Shown: positions 59,119 through 64,000 of the stretch, piece after piece
Position numbering within the stretch: position 1 is the first letter of the stretch
Layout of the letters: each line of letters begins with the position of its first letter
From: Sclerotiophoma versabilis
Taxonomy: Eukaryota; Ascomycota; Dothideomycetes; Pleosporales; Didymellaceae
Length of the DNA stretch: 64,000 nucleotides
Direction of reading: 5' to 3'
Assembly (NCBI GenBank): GCA_012274445.1
Contig: JAAROD010000094.1
Location: 372,001-436,000 of the forward strand
The notes under the pieces: model-generated
Database searches by the model: none
Seen by the model: the letters and a program-made list of their open reading frames with translations, nothing else
What the model was told of the DNA's origin: nothing
Made by a program: the position numbers and the translations under genes

Positions 59119-59589
59119 CAGGTTTACTGAAAAGACCTCACGAGCGTCATCTATCACGAGATGTTTGTTTCTTTAGCATGGGTGGAGCGAAATGAATTTG
59201 CCATGTTGTTTTCTTTTTTTTTCCCTTTCCCCAAGGGATCTAGCGGAGAGAGGAGAAGAAGAAGAAGAAGAAGAAGAAGAAGAAGAAGAAGAAGAAGAAG
59301 AAGAGAAAAAAGAACATGTAGAAGTTGAGCATTCCCAGGTACAAAAGTCTGAATCCTGAATATTAATCATCAACTTTCATGTTGCGTTTCACTGTTTCCG
59401 AAATTTTGTGTCGTGAGTAAGTAATCATTTGCGACACATCGTCACTCGAGAGGAGCATCATCTGCCAGACAGAAGAAGAGCTCTTATGCAAATGTTATCC
59501 CGTCTCTTCAACGATTCATGGTATCTACGGAATCCGCGCTTCAAGTCACATCTTCCTTTCGTCTCTTCACTACTCATACATTTGTCACT
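59119..59589. other. Gene-free: convergent 3' region
   Basis: It lies between the stop codons of SCP160 and HSE1. It carries a GAA microsatellite and pyrimidine-rich DNA; both 3' UTRs probably end here. Confidence 0.6.
59255..59302 (+). repeat. (GAA)16 microsatellite
   Basis: Sixteen perfect GAA units lie about 140 bp downstream of the SCP160 stop codon, in its likely 3' UTR. Confidence 0.92.
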
Positions 59590-61725
59590 CTACCGGTAAA
59601 AGCCCTCATCTCCACCCCCTCCTACAGCTGCACCCGGCGCTTGACCACCTGGCCGATAAGGCAGGTAAGCCTGACTCTGCGGTGGGGGGCTCGACGTAGC
59701 ACCTGGTGGCGCGGGTGGTGCGTACCCGGGCTGCGACGGTTGCTGTTGGGGTGGATATCCGTATTGGCTCTGCTGCGGTGCCTGAGCGTACGGGTCAGAT
59801 GGCGGCTGTTGTTCGTCCTGTTGCTGTTGCCCGTGCTGCTGCGGTAGCGGGGAAGTGACATGCTCGTAAGGATTCTGAGGTGGTGCAGAGGCTTGCGATT
59901 GGGGGGGATAGCCTGGCGGCTGAGTCCGCTGCTGCTGCTGCTGCTGCGGAGGGTACGGGTACTCTTGTCCTCCTGCGGGAGGCGCGCCTGCTGGTGCGCC
60001 GTGAAAGGATTGCCGGTTGTCGATGGGTGAGTCGTACTGGCCCGTTGATAATTCTTGCGGAGCGAAGCTCTGAGGCCGGCCGACAGGCACCCTGTTAAGA
60101 CTCGGATCGTTGTAGGTGTTTGAAGGAGGGCCGGCCTGCGGTGCTGGGGTTTGTTGCTGGCGTTGTTCGCCAGGTGAGACCATGAAAAATGCTGGGTTTG
60201 AGCCTGCTGGTGGGTATTGGGGAGGTCCTTGTGTTGGTGGTGCTCCGGCGCCATAGAAACGGTTGGGGTCCTGCTGAGGTGCGGCGGAGCTGGGCGGGTA
60301 CCCAGAGTATTGAGATGGAGGGGGTGCATTGTACGCGCTGTACGCAGGACGGCCACCGTACGCTGGCTGTGCTGACTGTGTCATTGAGGCTTCGAGGAGG
60401 GATTCGTAGTCACGGCGGCCCTTGATGAACTTCTCGTTCAGTTGTGTAAAGTCGTCTAGAGCTTGTTAGTGATGGTCAATAATACGCGTTCTGACAGACG
60501 TACCCTTCTTTTGCGAGTACTTGCCAATGAGCTCAATCAGCTTTGGTCTAATTGCCAAGGTCGAGTGGTAGAGCTCCGTAATCTCCTCGTTGTCACGAAC
60601 ATCGCCTCCTCCTTGGGAACTTGTGCTGAGCAGGGCAAGCAACTTCTCCACGTTCCGGATCTGGGCAAAGACCTCTGCCTCCATCTGTGCTTCCCTCTCC
60701 AGCTCTTCTCGTGTAGGGTCCTGCAGCTTCTCGACGTAGTTGAGTGGGAAGATACCGGTCTGGCCACGTAGCGAACCCTTCCACCAGTCCTTGTACACCG
60801 ACTCGAGCACAGCAATGATGTCGCCCTTCTTGAACTGCAGCTCGCCTGGCTCAGAGGGCTGGAAATCGTACAACGCGCGTACCCGCGAGACAGTTGCTGC
60901 AGTCGTTCCTTGTGGCGCCGGTGCCTGAGTCTGTGCAGGTTGCGGGCTCGAGCTAGCCCCTGCGCTTGCGTCTTGAGGAGTATTCGACTTTGCGGTTGTG
61001 GGGGCAGCACCCTTGGACTCCCGTATGGACATGGCCAGCGCCATCTGTAGCTCCTCTTCCTCTTTCTGGCGTTCGGCCTCGGAGATCTGCATCTTCTGCG
61101 GTTTCGATGGGGCTCGAAGGCCGGGGTCTGGAGCATGTCAGTCTCGTCAATCATGAACCTTGGGCTGAAGGCATACTCTGCGACTTCAGTTTGTTGTAAG
61201 CGCCCTGCATGATCCCAAGATCTGGGTCACGAGAAAACATGTCAGACCATTCGGCCATGCGCTCGAGAATCTTGGCTTTGACTTGCTGATGTGTGTTTCG
61301 GTCGTTGGCGAGCCTCAACAGCGCATCAGTGAAGCTTCGTGAAGCCAGTTCCTTGTGCATCTTTATGCCACAGTTCTGGCTGAGGGCGTTGGCGAGCTCG
61401 AGGGTATATAGCTGTACGTTCGCATTGCGGTGCGCCAGCCGCTTAATCATAGCCGCGACGGCTTGTTGTGCGCCCGTGTCTGACGAGCCGACTTTGTCGC
61501 ATACATCCTGAGAGACAGGGTCAGTAGGTGTGTGGTCATGTGGCTATACATCAACAAACGCCACGCTGCCACTCCGAGTGCAGAGCTCCAGCAGCTGCCA
61601 GCGGTTCCAGTCGACTCAAGCGGCGGATGCCATACCAGTATGTATTCCCAGTTCTCGCTCGTCAGGTTTTCGTCGGTAGCCTTGACGACGACATCGTCGA
61701 AGATGTTCGACTGCGCGCGGAACAT
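59590..61725 (-). CDS. HSE1: ESCRT-0 subunit Hse1 (STAM-like)
   Basis: Hse1 works with Vps27 on endosomes to sort ubiquitinated cargo into multivesicular bodies. Exons are 61725..61636, 61507..61177, 61127..60504 and 60455..59590, giving 636 residues. Domains in order: VHS (about 5 to 140, with ENWEYIL joined to DVCDKVG and NANVQLYTLELANALSQNCG), a ubiquitin-interacting motif near 163 (EEELQMALAMSIRESK), an SH3 domain at about 220 to 278 (VRALYDFQPSEPGELQFKKG, then WWKGSLRGQTGIFPLNYVEK), a GAT-type helical region, and a long Pro/Gln-rich tail with polyQ. The SH3 has the expected ALYDF, WW and PxxY positions. All junctions keep the frame. Confidence 0.95.
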
Positions 61726-63367
61726 GATGTCTGCCTACTGCGTCCAGCCGAAGCTCAGGCACGATCGCTCGGTCGGTACGTTGGTTGGGGATGCGGGTAG
61801 CTCGAAGCAACGGCGACAAAGGGCGCTGTATGCTGCGAGATTTCGAGCGGGCTCGGCGTCTCTTGAGAAAAGGGTGAGAACTCGGAGGTGTCGTATGTGG
61901 GAGGCTTGGTGAGCTCCTGCGAGCTAGGATGCGGTTTAGCGGGGCGGAGAATGACGACGGCACGGCGGCGAACACGCGAACACCTGGCTGCGCCACACCT
62001 TCCGCGAGGCTGATCTAGCGTTGGGCTGTCATCGAGCACTGCCTTCCACTCTGAGACTGTTCAGCGTTCAGTGCGGTGAGAATGCGTAGTCACAACGGCG
62101 ACCACGGCTAAAACGATTTGCTACACAAGGTCAACTTCACCGTACTCTTGCTTGATCATCTACGATTTGTACAAGAGTCGACACATGAAGTGCCGAATTT
62201 GCGCTCGACTTTAGCCCGGTGCTTTCTGGTCCTTGCGCGCCAGCGTCAGTGCAGGCAAAGCTGTGATATTCCCTACTGTCACAAAGAGCACCTGCGAATC
62301 TGGTCACTGTTCTGGACCAAACCTCGCTTACTTGCACTGGGTTACTAATCACCTTTAGCCTGGAGATCATGTAATAGTCATTGATGGAGACTACACACGG
62401 TTCGAAGACAACCGTTTTTAAACTTCCGGGGACTGCCATCTGCACGGCCGAATGTACGGACACTATCTCGATAAGGTTGTTGCTTGGGGCCCAAAACAAC
62501 GGACTGGCGCATACAGCAAGCTAAAAAAGCTTCTGAGATTGAGATTCTGCTGCTGGTAATATGCAAAAGTTTGAGCCGTCTACACGTTCACAGGCTTTTC
62601 CCACTTTGATTTCTGTTTGGCCGCATCGTCATGAGTTGCTTCTCCTAAGGCGTATTTGAGCCTCTTCATCTTGTTGGCTTCATTCAACAATAGCACGGAA
62701 TGCTTTGCAATGCGACGACTGGGTAGTTTGTGTATCCTGAATTCGACGTCTATGCCGATCACGTAGCCAAACCTGGTAACCATGACGCCCGCCTAAGTAG
62801 TATAGACACTATAGATTGAAGAAGGGTGTATAAGGCACAAACATTTCTGAACATGATGAATCGTGAAAGAGCGTGCTGGGACCACAGCACGCTCACCCTC
62901 CTCGACGCCAAAATCCTGACAGAAATCCAAAAGGGTAGTCGATGGATGCTAAGCCGCTTGAAAGGTCGACTGCATACTTCAACGTAAAGCGCTTGCATTG
63001 TGCTGAATCAATCGCTGCGCACTGCGGGCTGGAGATGTACACCGAACTTTCTAAGTGCTCGCTCCGGGCTCGTCGATGTGTGCCACGCGCGGTATGCTAG
63101 ACGTGTTGTCGCCTGAACGCAGGAGACCTAGATTCAAAGCTTGTATGTTAACGCACATTGGCCGTACAGCTTGCATGCACAACCAACGCAAAGTTCAACG
63201 GGCGGCTCAACGATGCGCCATCCGACCGCATCAGAACGCTTCTGTTTTGCCGTGCCACTCGGCATACGATTCCATGTTGGTATTCGAGGAATTGCTGGTC
63301 TTGGTGTGCGTCGTACCTCTTCCTAGGATCCTGGATGAGATACACCCAGGGCCTGGAAAGAAACAGA
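61726..63367. other. Gene-free: HSE1 promoter region
   Basis: No gene is recognised. An open frame of 94 codons ends 30 bp before the HSE1 start but begins with GTG and has no ATG, so it is probably leader sequence. The right part presumably includes the STE20 3' UTR. Confidence 0.5.
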
Positions 63368-64000
63368 TCACATACCGCCCTTCTTCCTTCTCTCCTCGGC
63401 TCTTGCTTTCCGTGCAGCCAACACAAGCGGTGAGAGCGTGTTGAGCGGTTCTGATGTCTGAATGAAGGGGTGCTAGCGCGCGTTAGTCTATCATGACAGT
63501 AAGAGGTGACAATGTACATACCACAAGAAGATCGTGGGCACTCGCGCGCTTATCAGGGTCGACCTTTAGCGAAAACCCAAGGAAGTCACGGAAGACAGGA
63601 GACAAGGCGTGCTCCTCCTTGATCTGAGGTGTGCCGTTGGTGGCAATGAGCCAGAGCGCGCGCAGAGGACTCTCGTTGAGGTATGGTGGCTCTCCCTCAA
63701 TCATCTCAATGGCCATGATACCCAGTGACCAGATATCGACCTTGCGACCGTACTCCTTGCGAGTGACAACTTCAGGTGCCATCCAGTATGGGGTTCCAAC
63801 CATGGTCGTGCGCTTATTGTGGTGCTCGTTGATCTGTGCGCAGAATCCAAAATCGGCTACAAACTGTTAGTGCTATCGAGTGGACATTTGCCAGATGACT
63901 TACTGAGCTTAATGTTGCCTTCTAGAGACAGAAGAATATTGTCAGACTTGATATCTCGGTGAATGACGCCCTTGGAGTGGAGGTGCTGGAGACCGTGAAG
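63368..64000 (-). CDS. STE20: PAK-family kinase, Ste20 type, C-terminal part only
   Basis: Ste20 kinases act under Cdc42 in MAP-kinase and polarity signalling. Visible exons are 64000..63904 (continuing beyond the window), 63856..63522 and 63472..63368. The kinase core is clear: catalytic loop HRDIKSDNILL, the DFG motif joined across a splice as TDFGFCAQINEHH, activation segment KRTTMVGTPYWMAPEVVTRK, then VDIWSLGIMAIEMIEGEPPY. FGFCAQINE and the end LVLAARKARAEERRKK favour Ste20 over Cla4. The CRIB and N-terminal regions are outside the window. Confidence 0.92.

Noticed and set aside
61755..62039. 94-codon open frame just upstream of HSE1, possible upstream ORF
   Set aside because: It begins with GTG and contains no ATG; the composition fits an untranslated leader.

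Overview
The window is nuclear DNA of a filamentous ascomycete, probably a dothideomycete of the Pleosporales type. The evidence is genes split by 45 to 60 nt introns with GTRNGT donors and CTAAC or CTGAC branch sites, a HET-domain gene, an A1 aspartic protease, and Pezizomycotina-type orphan proteins. The lineage is inferred from protein style, not from a search.

Layout. Positions 1 to 8300 hold the 5' part of GPI16 (GPI transamidase), LUC7 (U1 snRNP), a secreted aspartic protease, a 92-residue membrane protein, a PEBP/TFS1-like protein and a small MYND zinc-finger protein rebuilt from three exons. Positions 8300 to 16100 are gene-poor, with a conserved CxxC protein and a four-helix membrane protein. 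Positions 16650 to 21370 hold a two-exon HET-domain gene converging on a five-exon MFS sugar transporter. A 7.9 kb stretch without any recognisable gene follows, with an (AG)40 tract.

Positions 29288 to 39630 hold a 1550-residue coiled-coil protein, a small Cys-containing secreted protein divergent from a single-pass membrane protein, the SUMO ligase NSE2 and a mitochondrial oxoglutarate/malate-type carrier. After another 3 kb gene-free stretch there is a multipass membrane-protein gene that is broken by in-frame stop codons.

Positions 45458 to 64000 are gene-dense: LSB5 (VHS/GAT), an OB-fold-like orphan, a Ser-rich nuclear-type orphan, the F-actin capping protein alpha subunit, a secreted four-Cys protein, the multi-KH protein SCP160, ESCRT-0 HSE1 and the 3' end of a STE20-type kinase. 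Four of these act in cortical actin or endocytosis, which may be coincidence.

No CRISPR array, rRNA, convincing tRNA or intact transposon was seen. The best candidates for new biology are modest: two stop-free, frame-preserving introns (one GC-AG), a nonsense-riddled membrane gene with CAA-to-TAA type changes, two secreted orphan proteins, and an uncharacterised large coiled-coil protein. Splice junctions were inferred by eye from frame, consensus and family conservation.
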